Shown in pieces: positions 9,104 through 20,233 of a stretch of DNA of 64,000 nt. Position 1 is the first letter of the stretch. Each line of letters starts with the position of its first letter. The DNA comes from Flavobacteriales bacterium (GTDB lineage: Bacteria > Bacteroidota > Bacteroidia > Flavobacteriales_F > PHOS-HE28). Made by a program: the position numbers and the translations under genes. The notes under the pieces are model-generated. The model saw only the letters and a list, made by a program, of their open reading frames with translations. It did not search any database and was not told where the DNA came from. The stretch is taken from positions 62,001 to 126,000 of the forward strand of contig JADIYA010000014.1 in the NCBI GenBank assembly GCA_016705545.1. The letters are read 5' to 3'.

Positions 9104-10897
9104 ATGGTTCGACACTACGCACGCCTCGCTCTCGCTTCCGCCCTGCTCGCTTAAGCGGTCCTGGTCCCACGGACAGTGCCCGAACGACAACACCTATTGG
9201 CAGACCACCACCCCGACCTGCCCGGGATCAACCGTGGCCAGCACTTGCCTGTTTGGCGGTGAGTACCAGCTCATCAACGTGGTGGCCGGCAACACCTACA
9301 CCTTCAGCACGTGCGGCACCACGCTGTGGGATACGCAGATCACCCTGTACAATAACGCGGGTGGGGGCTCGCTCGGCTTCAATGACGATGCATGCGGCCT
9401 TCAGTCCAGTATTACCTGGGTCGCCACCTTCACGGGGCAACTGCGCGTGCTGATCGATGCTTTCCCCTGCGCGAACCTGAGTTCCTGCGCGACCTTGACG
9501 GTCAACTGCTCCACCCCGGTGGTACCGCCGCCCGGCGGGTGCATCTACATGCTCAACATGTTCGACTCCTTCGGCGATGGCTGGGGGGCATCGAGTGTCG
9601 GCGTGAGCATCAACGGTGGCCCGTTCCAGTACTACACGGTAACCGGCACGAACAATTCGGTGGCCCTGCCCGTGATGCCGGGCAACAGCATCGTGCTTAC
9701 CTACAGCAACGCGGGACCCTGGCAGGGGGAGAACAGCTACAGCCTGACCTTGGGTGGAGGCGCGGTTTTCTCGTCCGGGACCCCGCCAGCCGCTGGTACC
9801 GTGTTCGCCGGAACATTGACCTGCGTGCCGCCTCCAGCGCCTCCGGAGGACTGCATCGGCAGCATCACCATCTGCAACGGGCAGAGCTTCAACAACACCA
9901 CCAACAACACGGGGCAGGTCGCTGATCTGAACCTGTCCACTGCCGGCTGCCTTGCCAACAACGAACGGCAAGGGACCTGGTAAAACTCCACCATCAGCGC
10001 GAGCGGCCAGGTGGCATTCGACATCAACCCAGCGGACCCGGCCGACGATTATGACTTCGCCATCTGGGGCCCCTTCCCTCCCGGCAGCACCCCGAGCTCC
10101 ATTTGCCCACCGCTTTCTGCGCCGCTGCGCTGCTCTTATGCCGCACCCAGCGGAACCACCGGATTGAACTTCACCGCCAGCGACCTTACCGAAGGCGCCG
10201 CCGGCGACAAGTGGGTCCGCTACCTCGATGTGACCGTGGGCCAGGTGTACCTGCTCTACATCAGCAACTGGAGCCAGAGCGGCTTGGAATTCAGCCTCGC
10301 TTGGAACCTGCAGGGCGGCGCCTCCTTGGATTGCAATATCCTCAACGCTTCACTCGTGGGACCTGAAGCGCATAGCGCCAGCAACCAGGTCCTTCTGGGC
10401 TGGACCACCTTGGAAGAGCATGGCACAGCCACCTTCGGCGTGGAGCGTGCCGATGCGGGCGACGACTCCTTCGTGGCCATCGGTTCGGTGAATGCCGTGG
10501 GTGGACCTGGCCTGACGAAGCGGTACGAATTCCTGGATCCCAACCCGCGCGTGGGCCTGAACCGCTACCGGTTGAAAGTGCAGGACAGCGGCGGCGCTGG
10601 GAGTATTCCCGCACGGTGGATGTGCTGCATGGCCAACTCATCGCCGAGCCCGTGATCAGCCCGAATCCGACGCAGGATCTGGCCACGATCCGCTTCGAAG
10701 GCAAGGCAGAGGGCGCGCTGCTGATCGAGCTTTTCGATGGCACCGGGCGTGTGCGCCAACAGCTGCGGGCCAACGTGAATCTCGGATGGAATTCCTTGGA
10801 ACTGCCGCTGGCTGGATTGGCCGAAGGCCACTATCTGGTGCGCATTCAGCCCGAAGGGGGGGCCCCGGAGCATCTTCGGCTGGCCATTGCCCGTTGA
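9104..10897 (+). pseudogene. T9SS type A cargo protein, interrupted by at least three lesions
   Basis: The ATG at 9104 opens a signal peptide (MVRHYARLALASALLA) that hits TAA at 9152. The mature protein resumes in another frame just after (SHGQCPNDNTYWQ onward), so a stop plus a shift lie near 9152-9168. At 9981 a TAA falls where a paralogue has Tyr (ERQGTW then stop, compared with ERQGSWYSF in the 5800 protein): a one-base nonsense change in frame. Near 10600 the frame shifts again, between KVQDSGGAG and SRTVDVLHGQ. The modules match the sister proteins: an N-terminal GEYQLINVVAGNTYTFSTCG domain, FGDGWGASSV, ADDYDFAIWGPF, and a sorting tail from SPNPTQDLATIRF. Restored length would be near 597 residues. 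It is probably non-functional as written. Confidence 0.75.
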
Positions 10898-11054
10898 ACG
10901 CGGCTAAGCAACCATTACCCGTGCATCCGTCTTCGGGTGTCAGGGCGAATGGCACGTCGATTCATGGATCTTGGTTAACAACCTGTTCAACCCTCCTATT
11001 CCCTTGGAAGTCAGTTTCGTCTAATTTGGCAGCGCCGAAAAATCCTGTTCACGC

Positions 11055-11495
11055 ATGAAGCTTCGATACCCCGCGCTTGTTGCGTTCGTGATCCTCGTGA
11101 TCAACGCGCGCGCCCAGCAGTCCCAGTTCCACTATTTCGAGGCCGCCCAACCCGTGCCTGTGGCGCAGTTGAAGCACCTCACCGAGGCGCTGGCCAGTGT
11201 TGATGCCAACGCGGAGATCTTCCACTCCGACGATAGGCGGATCCTGCAATTGAAGAGCAGCACCCTGCAGCCCGAAGCCCATTACCGCGCAGTGATCCAA
11301 GCGCGCGGCATCGTGCTGCTGCCCGGCACCCGCACGGCCGATGAACTCGGGATCAACAACCAGCCAGCGGTGCCCGTGTTCCAGCCCACCGGCGATGAGC
11401 CTGCCGACATGGCCCGCTACCGCGCCGCCGTGGAGCAATGGAATGCCCTGCATCCCGAAGCGCCCCTCAGCACCACCCCGATCCACCATCGTTAA
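11055..11495 (+). CDS. small exported protein of probable ferredoxin-like fold, partner of the 11505 T9SS gene
   Basis: 146 residues with a signal peptide (MKLRYPALVAFVILVINARAQQ). The mature region shows strand FHYFEAAQ, helix VAQLKHLTEALASV, strands AEIFHSD and ILQLKSS, helix EAHYRAVIQARG, strand IVLLPG: the same order as the 5459 and 8642 proteins. A C-terminal segment with PTGDEPADMARYRAAVEQW and LHPEA matches the 8642 protein. The next gene starts 9 bases after its stop, so the two are probably co-transcribed. An AT-rich patch upstream (TCTAATTTGG near 11021-11030) may hold its promoter, but it fits the -7 consensus imperfectly. Function unknown. Confidence 0.7.
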   Translation: MKLRYPALVAFVILVINARAQQSQFHYFEAAQPVPVAQLKHLTEALASVDANAEIFHSDDRRILQLKSSTLQPEAHYRAVIQARGIVLLPGTRTADELGINNQPAVPVFQPTGDEPADMARYRAAVEQWNALHPEAPLSTTPIHHR

Positions 11496-11504
11496 TCAGG
11501 CACC

Positions 11505-14500
11505 ATGATGAAGCATTACGCACTCGCGCTCTGCGCCGGCCTGATCGGGTTCTCGCTGCATGCGCAGCCGCCTTGCCTCACCACGTTCACTACGCAGGCT
11601 GGACAGTCTCTTGTGAGCGCTTGGAATGCACCGGCGTTGCCACCCACGACGAGCGGCAATGTGGCCACCACCTCCACGGCTGGCAGCCCAACGGTCACGG
11701 TCCTCTCTGCTGCTGGCTTGGCGGTGGGCATGGCCATGTAACGGGCCCGAACATCCCGCCGGGCACCACGATTCTTGGTATTGCTGGCACCACGCTCACC
11801 TTGAGCAACAACGCCAGCGGGACCGGTACCAATGTGCTCCACACCTACGCTGCCGGTTCACCTGCTGGCAGTGTGACCACCACCACTACCGCTGGCAGCG
11901 CAACAGCAACGGTCAGTTCTGCCGCAGGCCTGGCTGTGGGCATGCTCGTATACGGCCCCAACATCCCGATCGGCACCACGATCACCGCGATCGTCGGCAC
12001 CACGCTCACCTTGAGCAACAATGCCACCACCACGGGCACCAATGTGCCGCATACCTATTTCACGGGGACGCCATATGCGAGTAGCTCCCCGCCCAACAAC
12101 CCGATCTCTCCCGGCACTGGCACCAACAGCGCGGCCTGCTCCGTTTGCCCGGCCGTGTTCAGCGCGAACATGTGCTCCGACCAATACATCACCTACCAGA
12201 TGTGCGTGGGCAACGTGTACACGATTTCGATGTGCGGGGCCGCCACGGCGTGGAATTCGGTGCTGGCCGTCACCACGGTTGCGGGCACGGCGCTGGCCAC
12301 GAACACACCACCCTCCTGGAACGATGACGGCTGCGGCACCTCCGGAGGCCATGCCACGCTGACCTATACACCGTCGGTCACGGGCAATTACCGGATCCGC
12401 CTCTGGAACAACACCTGCACGGTGAACGGCGGGCAATGCGGCACGGTGCAGATCGCCTGCAACCCGGTTCCACCTCCGCCTTTGAATGATGAGCCCGCGA
12501 ATGCCACCAACCTGGGTTCGCCGGCGCCCACCACGTGCACCATGGTGAGTGGCACCGTAGCCTGGGCCACGCAATCGGCAGGCACGCCCAGCGGTTGCAC
12601 CGCAGGAGGCTGCGCCACGGCATCGGGTTCCTTCAGCGGCTACGATGTGTGGTACAGCGTGGGTGTTCCGGCCAGCGGCAACCTCTCGGTGATCCTGCAG
12701 GAGATCAGCGCCAACAACCTGGCCTTCGCCGTGTACACCGGCGTGCCGGGCGCCCTCACCATCGTGGCGAACAGCTGCAACTGCAACGACTTCGTCTCGC
12801 TGAGCGGCCTCGTGGGCGGCACCACGGTCTATATCCGTGTATGGCCGCAGACCGGCGCCCCCAACATGGGCAGCTTCCAGCTTTGCGCCTATGAGCCCAT
12901 CCCTCCGCCCAACGACAGCCCGTGCGGAGCCACCGGACCCTATGCCTTGCCTGTGCCCACGTCTTGTGGTCTTACGCCATTCAGCACGCAGAACGCAACT
13001 GCGCTGCCCCCGCTCTACACCGCTCCCGCTCCAAGCTGCGGCACCCCGGTGGCCGGCGGCGATGTCTGGTTCGCAGCGGTGATGCCCGCCACGGGATCGA
13101 TGACGATCAACACCCAGGCCGGCACGCTCAGCGACATGGCCATGACGGTATACACCGTCACCGCCGGCACGATGACCACCAATTGCGCCACGCAAGGCGC
13201 GGTGACACTCGCTGAAGTGGGCTGCAACGACAACTTCGGGGCGAACCCCATGCCCAACCTGACGATCGGCGGAACACCGGGCGTGACCTACTACATCCGG
13301 ATGTGGAACAAGACCACCGCGTTCGGCACAGCCAGCATCTGCGCGGTGCAGAACGTGCCGCCGCCGAACGACAATCCGTGCGGCGCAATCGCGCTCCAGG
13401 TGAACAACGGCTGCTACTTCCAAGCGCCCTTCTCCACGCAGTTCGCCACCATCACAGGCGGCACCGCACCCAGCGTGCTCAGCATCCCGAACCCGAGCTG
13501 CAATGGCGGCCCCTACAACAGCGACGTGTGGTTCACCGCCACCGTTCCCGCCAGCGGCCAATTGGTGCTCGACACCGATGACATGCAGCTGACCGATGGC
13601 GGCTATGCGGTGTACACGGCCACCGGCACCTGCGGCGGCAACAACCTCAGCCTGACGCAGGTCCCGGCCGGCAATGGCGGCTGCTCAGTGGGTGGAAGCA
13701 CCAACGGCGCCGCCATGCCCACCAGCACGGTCACGGGCCTTACGCCGGGCGCAACGGTATACATCCGCGTCTGGCGCCAGTCCGGCAACGACGGCAACTT
13801 CCTGCTCTGTGCCCGCAACCCGGCCACCCCTCCGCCCTGCTCCTACACGCTGCGCTTGCAGGACAGCGCCGGTGATGGCTGGAATGGCGGCTTCGTGACG
13901 CTCTGCATCAACGCCAGTTGTACCAACTTTACCGTCTTCGGCTCTCTGAGCACCGTGGTGTTCAGCGCGCCGCTCGGTGCGAACGTCACCATTTCCTACA
14001 CGCCTGCGGGCGGCTTCCAGAACCAGGTGTCCTTCAGCCTGCTCGCGAACAACGGCTTCACCATGTTCGCCAGTTCCAACCCGCCGGCCAGCGGCCTGAA
14101 CCATGTGTTCACGGTGAACAGCACCTGTAACGTGCCACCAGCGCCCATCTCGGACTGCATCGGCGCGCAGCAGATCTGCAACGCGCAGTCCTTCACCTTC
14201 GCGCCGGGCAACTTCGGCAACAACCAGGACCTGAGTCCCACCAACCGCGGGTGCATGCTGGCCAACGAGCGGCAGGGCGTCTGGCTGCGCTTCACCACCA
14301 ATGCTGCGGGCACCATCGCCTTCAACGTGGCGGTGACCCCCGGCACGGACTACGACTTCGCCTTGTGGGGCCCCTACGCAGGCACCCCGCCTTGCCCGCC
14401 TTCGTCCCCGCCCATCCGATGCAACTGGTCGGCTGTTGCGAATACCACGGGCTTGAGCACCACCGCGCTGAATGCCACCGAACCGGCTGGCGGCCCGCCG

Positions 14501-15178
14501 TTCTCCAGCGCACTGCCCGTGCTGGCCAACCAGTCCTATCTCCTCTACATCGACAACTACTCGATGAACGGCCTCTCGTTCACCCTGAACTGGAACAACA
14601 CGCCGAACACGATCCTCGATTGCAACCTGCTGCCGGTGGAATGGCTGGACCTGAAGGCCGAGGCTCAAGGCCCTGAGGTTCTGGTGAGCTGGCTCACTGC
14701 CAGCGAGCAGCACAGCGATTATTTCCGCGTGGACCGCTCGGAGGATGGCACGGCCTTCCGCCCCATCGGCACGGTGCAGGCGGCAGGCAACAGCAGCGCG
14801 CCGTCGGCATACGCCTTCGTGGACAAACAGCCGGTAAGCGGGCTGAATTACTACCGCGTGGAGCAGATCGCCACCAACGGCGATGGCCAGCTCTCGCCCG
14901 TGGTATCGGTGATGATGCGGGCCGGCGGCACACTCATGGTGTACCCCAACCCGGCCGGTGAGAGCCTGTGGGCCAGCTTCGAGTCGCCGAACGAAAGTCA
15001 AGCCAGTTGGCGGATCGTGGATGCCAGCGGGCGTGCCGTGGCATGGGGCCGCACCAGCACCACCGCCGGCATGAATCAGGTGGAATTGCCCTTGACCATG
15101 GATGCGGGCAGCTACCTAATCGAGCTCATGGATGAGCGTGGCGGCATGCTTGGCCACGCACGCTTCGTGAAACGGTAG
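11505..15178 (+). CDS. large modular secreted protein with T9SS type A sorting domain (one frameshift)
   Basis: The start ATG gives a signal peptide (MMKHYALALCAGLIGFSLHAQ). After about 78 codons a one-base deletion near 11738 (ATGTAACGG where ATGGTAACGG is expected) shifts the frame; restored length is about 1,224 residues. Modules in order: two copies of a GLAVGM/GPNIPxGTT/LTLSNNA repeat, a domain with CSVCPAVFSANMC and MCVGNVYTISMCG, three beta-sandwich repeats beginning NDEPANAT, NDSPCGAT and NDNPCGAI with DVWF motifs, a SAGDGWNGG module, a module with MLANERQGVW and DYDFALWGPY, and a sorting tail starting VYPNPAGESL. It is probably a surface or released structural protein. It follows its small partner by 9 bases and ends in a strong hairpin. 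Confidence 0.8.
11661..12060 (+). repeat. tandem intragenic repeat, two units of about 213 bases
   Basis: Unit 1 starts near 11661 (GTGGCCACCACC) and unit 2 near 11873 (GTGACCACCACC), a spacing of 212 bases. Both encode VxTTxTAGSxTxTVxSAAGLAVGM followed by GPNIPxGTTI and LTLSNNAxxTGTNVxHTY. The 212-base period is one short of 71 codons, which locates the single-base deletion that breaks the frame in unit 1. Confidence 0.75.
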
Positions 15179-15200
15179 GCTCCCAAGCCTGATCCACGGC

Positions 15201-15234
15201 AAAGCCCGGCTGCAACTGCAGCCGGGCTTTGTTC
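15201..15234 (+). terminator. strong hairpin terminator after the 11505 gene
   Basis: AAAGCCCGGCT (15201-15211) pairs perfectly with AGCCGGGCTTT (15220-15230) around GCAACTGC, followed by GTTC. It lies 22 bases after the stop codon. Confidence 0.75.
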
Positions 15235-15238
15235 ATTT

Positions 15239-15456
15239 CGGGCCTGGCGCAAAGGGCTGAATCCGCTTGGTTCCTTCATCCCCATTGGCCCAGCACCTTG
15301 TTCAGGCGGTTGGCCGCCACGGCCACTTATCCACCGCTGGGCAACCGCGAACGGCCCGCGCCGTCCCATGACTGGGAACACCAGACTCACCTCCAGGCCG
15401 TTGGCGCTCAAAGCCCTCCCATGCGATTGGCGCGAACCGACCGTAGCGCTCAGTGG
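15239..15456. other. gene-free gap before the fourth T9SS cargo gene
   Basis: Of the 355 bases between the stop at 15178 and the ATG at 15534, only the terminator at the left and a promoter at the right are recognisable. I see no signal-peptide-bearing small ORF here like those before the other three cargo genes, and no RNA-gene-like structure. The short open frames present have no conserved pattern. Confidence 0.5.
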
Positions 15457-15485
15457 TTGTTAACAATAAGCTGCTGGTATATTCA
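15457..15485 (+). promoter_or_regulatory. promoter for the 15534 gene
   Basis: The -7 box TATATTCA lies at 15478-15485, with TTG at 15457-15459 and an 18-base spacer. The patch (gttgttaacaataagc) is markedly AT-rich against GC-rich surroundings. The start codon is 48 bases further on. Confidence 0.55.
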
Positions 15486-15533
15486 CCCCCGAATGTTCCG
15501 ACGCGACTCTGGAACTCATTCAGCCTCACCCGC

Positions 15534-18500
15534 ATGACCCGATCCTACTCCCTCCTTAGCAGGTCCTTCTTCACGCGCTTGGCCCCACTGGCCATGGCTC
15601 TTGTGCTGGGCATCGCGTGGATGGCCGCTCCCACTTCAACTGCACAGGCACAATGCACGGGCACAGGCATGGGCGCTACCGCGCTTGTGGCCAACGGCAA
15701 CTGGCTGCCACCAACGGTGCCTCCGGGACCACCAGCTTGGCCGAATGCTTATCCGCCTTTCGGCGCCTCGTTCGGAACACCGACCACCTCAGCCTGCGCC
15801 GTCTGCCCGGCCACCTTCACGGTGCCGATTTGCGGCAATAACTATTCGCAGATCTATATGTGCTCCGGCAACCTCTACACCTTCAGCCTCTGCACCAGCG
15901 CCCCCGCGAACAATTTCTCACTGAGCATCACCAGCACAACCTTCCTGGCGGTCGCAGCCGGCTATTTCGGCCCCGCCTTCGACAACGACGGCTGCGGCAC
16001 GCCCAACGGCCCCGCAACGCTCACCTTCAGCCCGCAGACCAATGGCCTTTACCGTGTGCGGGTGTTCCAGAACCCGTGCGTAGTGAACGCGGCACTGTGC
16101 GGCACGCTCAACATCACCTGCAGCCTTCCCACTCCTCCACCGAACGATACGCCCTGCACGGCCATCGCTTTCGCGGATGCCCCCATTCCTGCAACTACCA
16201 GCGGCGGTCGGCCCTCTGGGGCAACACCGAGAGCGGCATACCCTCCCCAATCCCGGGTTGCGGGGCCTACCGGGCGCGATACCTGGTCCAGCGCCGTGGT
16301 GCCCGCCAGCGGGAACCTGCGGATCCAGACCACGCTGGTAAGCGCCGGCAGCTTGGGCATGGCGGTTTACAATTCCCCCGCCTGCAACGCCCCCTTGGCC
16401 AGCTGGAGCGTGGTGGCGTGCAGCGCCGGACCCACACCGCTGTTGGATGTGAGCGGCCTGGTGGTTCCCGGCAGCACGGTGTACATCCGCCTCTGGCCGA
16501 ACAGCTTCATCGGCAACATGGGCACCTTCAACATCTGCGCCTTCGAGCCCACCCCGCCGTTCAATGACCTGCCTTGCGGCGCCTTCAACCTGCCCACGCC
16601 GGCAGCGTGCGCACCGCAGACCTACAACACGGAATTCGCTACCAACACCACGCCTCCCGGCGTAACCGTGGGCGCACCCAGCTGCGGCGGCGCCATCAAC
16701 AACGATGTCTGGTTCGCGGTAACGGTGCCCGCCACCGGCGCCTTCACCGTGAACACCTTCTCCGGAACACTCACGGATATGGCCATGGCCTGGTACCGTC
16801 TCAGCGTTGGCGGATCGGTGTGCAATCCTCCGGGATTCACGGGCACCATGACCATGATCGCGTGCAACGACAACCAGTTCGCACCGGCGAACAACATGCC
16901 CCGGATCAACAGCCAGACCACGATTCCGGCCATCGCTCCCCCCTTGGTTCCGGGCGAAACGATCTACGTCCGGGTGTGGCCGCAGGGTGCGAACGTCAGC
17001 GGCACCTTCAGCATTTGCGCCACGGAGAACCTGCCGCCTCCCAACGATGACCCCTGCGGTGCGATCCCCTTGCCCACGAGCCTCAGCTGCAACCTGATCC
17101 CAACGACCAACGAGGGCGCTGGAACCACCGCCGGTGTGGCCGTGCCTCCGTGCGGTGCGCCCGTGCAGAACGATGTATGGTATTCCGTGGTGGTGCCACC
17201 GAACGGCCAGGTGGAGATCAATACCCAAGGCGTGAGCATGACCGATGGCGCGCTCGCGCTCTATACCACCAGCGGTGGCTGCGCTCCGGCGAACCTCTCC
17301 TTGGTGCCTCCGATCAATTGCCAGGTGGGCGGCAGCTCCTTCGGCGCCGCCATGCCGCAGCAGCTCTTCGCGGGCCTTACGCCCGGCAGCACGGTGTACG
17401 TGCGCGTCTGGCGCCAGACCGGCAACGTGGGCCAGTTCAACATCTGCGCGCGGCAAACAGCGGCTGCGCCCATCTTTGGATGCGACCTGAACAGCGCGGA
17501 CAGCGGCGGCCCCTTGGGCAACTATGGCAACAACGAGGTGTTCGAGCAGACCTTCTGCCCGGTGAACCCCGGTGATGTGGTCGCCATCGACTTCACCTCC
17601 TTCAGCACGCAGCTGAATGCCGACTTCCTCACCGTGTACAATGGCCCGTCCATCGCATCGCCGGTGCTGGGCACCTATTCCGGCGGGGCCTTGCCACCGG
17701 GCCTGGTATCCTCGGCCGCTGGTGGCTGCCTCACGATCCGCTTCACCTCGAACGGCAGCGTGGTGAGCACGGGCTGGGTGATCAGCGTGAGCTGCGGACC
17801 GCCCATTCAGCCTGCACCCGGGCCTTGCCACACCACGACACCTGCGGGCACGCCACTGGTGATCTCGGGCAGCAACTTCTACGATAGCGCTGGACCAGCC
17901 GGCCAATACGCGAACAACGAGTTCAGCACCTACACCTTCTGCCCCTCCACCCCGGGCGAGGTGATCACGCTCACCTTCACCTCCTTCCAGACCGAGGCCA
18001 ACTTCGACTTCCTGACCGTGTTCAATGGCCCCACGATCGCCTCGCCAATCATCGGCGGTCCGTTCAGTGGTGCTGTGGCGCCGGGCTCCTTCGTGAGCAC
18101 TAATCCCACGGGCTGCCTCACGATCCGCTGGACCTCGGATTTCAGCGTGCTTGGAAACGGTTGGTCGGCCATCATCCGATGCGGGCTGCCGCAACCGCCG
18201 CCGCCGCCGCCACCGCCGCCAAGCGGCATTTGCGGCACAACGGTCTATGACCCCGGTGGGCCGAACGGGAATTACTCGAACGCCGTGAACCAGAACCCGA
18301 ACAATTTCGGTGGCAACAACTGCTGGCCCTACACCTGCGCAGGCGGTGGAGCTACCATTCCGCCTGGATCACCGAATTTCGGTGGAACGCCAGGGGTGAA
18401 TGCCTGGTGGCAGACATATTGTCCCATCGACCGGCGACGCCGTGACCATCACCTTTACGACTTTCAATCTGGAGAATGGTTTTGACAACATGTACCTCTA

Positions 18501-20175
18501 CAATGGTCCGGTGGTCTCGCCGAACAACGCTAACGGCACGCAGTTCCTTAGTGGAAACGGATTGCCCGTCTGCGGCGGGCCTGCTGGTTGGTGCAACCAG
18601 ACCTTGGGCGCAGGTGGTTTCACGGGCACGGCGAATCCAGGGTCGTTCACGAGCACGCACCCCAGCGGCTGCTTGAGCATCTCGATGACTAGCGATGACA
18701 TCTGGAATAGCTTGGGCTGGGAAGCCACGATTTCCTGCCAAACTGGTTTCAATCCGAACGCTGCGTGCATCTTCGCTTTGCGGATGTATGACATCTTCGG
18801 CGACGGTTGGGGCGGCTCGTCGATCACGGTCACCATCAACGGTGGAACGCCCACCACTTACACCGTGCCGACCGGACAGTTCGAGCAGGTGCTGATCAGC
18901 GCGAACAACGGCGACAACATCACCATCACTTACAACGGTGCGGGCTACTTCCCGCAGGATAACTACTGGACCTTCGATCTGGTGGGCCAGTCGTACTCCA
19001 TGTACGCGAGCGCGATGCCTGCGGTATCGGGCACCATCAACCTCACCGGCGTGAACTGCTCCAATGTGATCCCACCGCCGAACGAGGATTGCCCTGGCGC
19101 CACCATCCTTTGCGACAACGCCGTTGTGCAGATGACGCCAACGAACAACGGCAGCGTCGGCGACCTGACGCCTGCCAACAATGGCTGCATCGGCATCTTC
19201 GAACGCCCGGGCGAGTGGTACACCTTCCGCGCTGGCAGCACACCGAGCATCGGCTTCAGCATCTCACCGAGCATCGCCAACACCGATGTGAACTACGCGG
19301 TATGGGGTCCCTTCAGCCCCAGCCAGACCGTGCCGCAGATGTGCCAGCTCATGACCACGGCACCGAAACGCTGCTCCTTCGCGAGCGCGGCCAACACCTT
19401 CGCCGCCACGGGCAGCTACGCCACCGGCATCGGCAGCGCCACCTACTCGGCGCCGCAATTCAACCCAACGGCCACCATCGGCACGCAAGGCGTTGGCGGC
19501 AATGGCTGGGTGCCCGGCATCACGGCCACTGCGGGCGACATCTTCGTGCTCTTCGTGAGCAACTACACGCAGAACCAGGCCCAACTCACGCTCACGTGGA
19601 CCAGCGGCACCATTGATTGCTGGCTGCCGGTGGAGTTCCTCGACTTCAATGCCTATGCCCGCGAGGCGCATGTGGATGTGAAGTGGAGCACGGCCAGTGA
19701 GCTGAATGCCGCTTGGTACGATGTGCAGCGCTACAGCGACAACTCGAACTTCGAGACCATTGGCCGTGTCGATGCGCGTGGCACGACGGCCTCGACCACG
19801 GAGTACGCCTTCGTGGATCCGAAGCCGCTCATGGGCTACTCCTACTACCGCCTGCAGCAGGTGGACGACGATGGCACCAATGAGCTGACGCATTCCGTAC
19901 CGGTGTACTTCAAGCCGAAGGATGCGCTGTTGCAGGTGTTCCCGAATCCGGTGCGCGACGAGCTCTTCATCGCGCTCGATGGCGCGGGCGAGGGCACGAT
20001 CACCTGGCGCATGCTCGATGCCTCGGGCCGTATCGCGATGACCGGGACACTGGCCTCTGCCGGCGGCACGCAGCAATTGCAGATCGGCACCGGCGCGCTG
20101 GAGAGCGGCGCATACATGCTCGTTCTGCAGCAAGGCGCGGAGGAGATCGGCCGCAAGCGATTCGTGAAGCACTGA
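15534..20175 (+). CDS. giant CUB-containing secreted protein with T9SS type A sorting domain (frameshifted)
   Basis: About 1,546 residues when restored. The start is MTRSYSLLSRSFF with a signal peptide ending TAQAQC. Modules: an N-terminal domain with CAVCPATFTVPICG and CGTPNGPATLTF; three beta-sandwich repeats starting NDTPCTAI, NDLPCGAF and NDDPCGAI; two CUB-like domains (GNYGNNEVFEQTFC with DFLTVYNGP; GQYANNEFSTYTFC with DFLTVFNGP); a proline linker; a third CUB-like domain with a DNMYLYNGP motif; an IFGDGWGGSS module; a module with FERPGEWYTF; and a sorting tail from VFPNPVRDEL to RFVKH. A one-base insertion near 18427 shifts the frame between WWQTYC and STGDAVTITF. A second, self-cancelling pair of shifts lies at about 16205-16265. 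Unlike its three neighbours it has no small partner gene upstream. Probably a surface adhesin or matrix protein. Confidence 0.8.
18191..18220 (+). repeat. CCG-rich trinucleotide tract encoding a polyproline linker
   Basis: Imperfect (CCG)n with one CCA encodes about nine consecutive prolines between the second and third CUB-like domains of the 15534 protein. Slippage here would change linker length in frame. Confidence 0.8.
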
Positions 20176-20191
20176 TCGAAGAAGGAATCAT

Positions 20192-20214
20192 CCGCCGCCG
20201 CCGCCGTACCTTTT
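20192..20214 (+). promoter_or_regulatory. possible promoter with (CCG)5 tract just upstream of the -7 box
   Basis: Five CCG units (20192-20206) abut TACCTTTT (20207-20214), which resembles the local TAnnTTTG/TTCG -7 box with a mismatch at the end. The ATG at 20234 is 19 bases downstream. Confidence 0.4.
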
Positions 20215-20233
20215 CACGCCTGAACAACGCGTG

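Noticed and set aside
15918..18194. Long open frame antisense to the 15534 cargo gene
   Set aside because: Composition is the usual antisense mirror of a Thr/Ala/Pro/Gly-rich repeat protein. No motif, leader or promoter supports it. The antisense frame at 11858-13561 was rejected for the same reason.
11505..20175. Programmed frameshifting or phase-variable homopolymers in the cargo genes
   Set aside because: The break points show no slippery heptamer or long homopolymer tract, and the positions are unrelated between paralogues. Random indels fit better.
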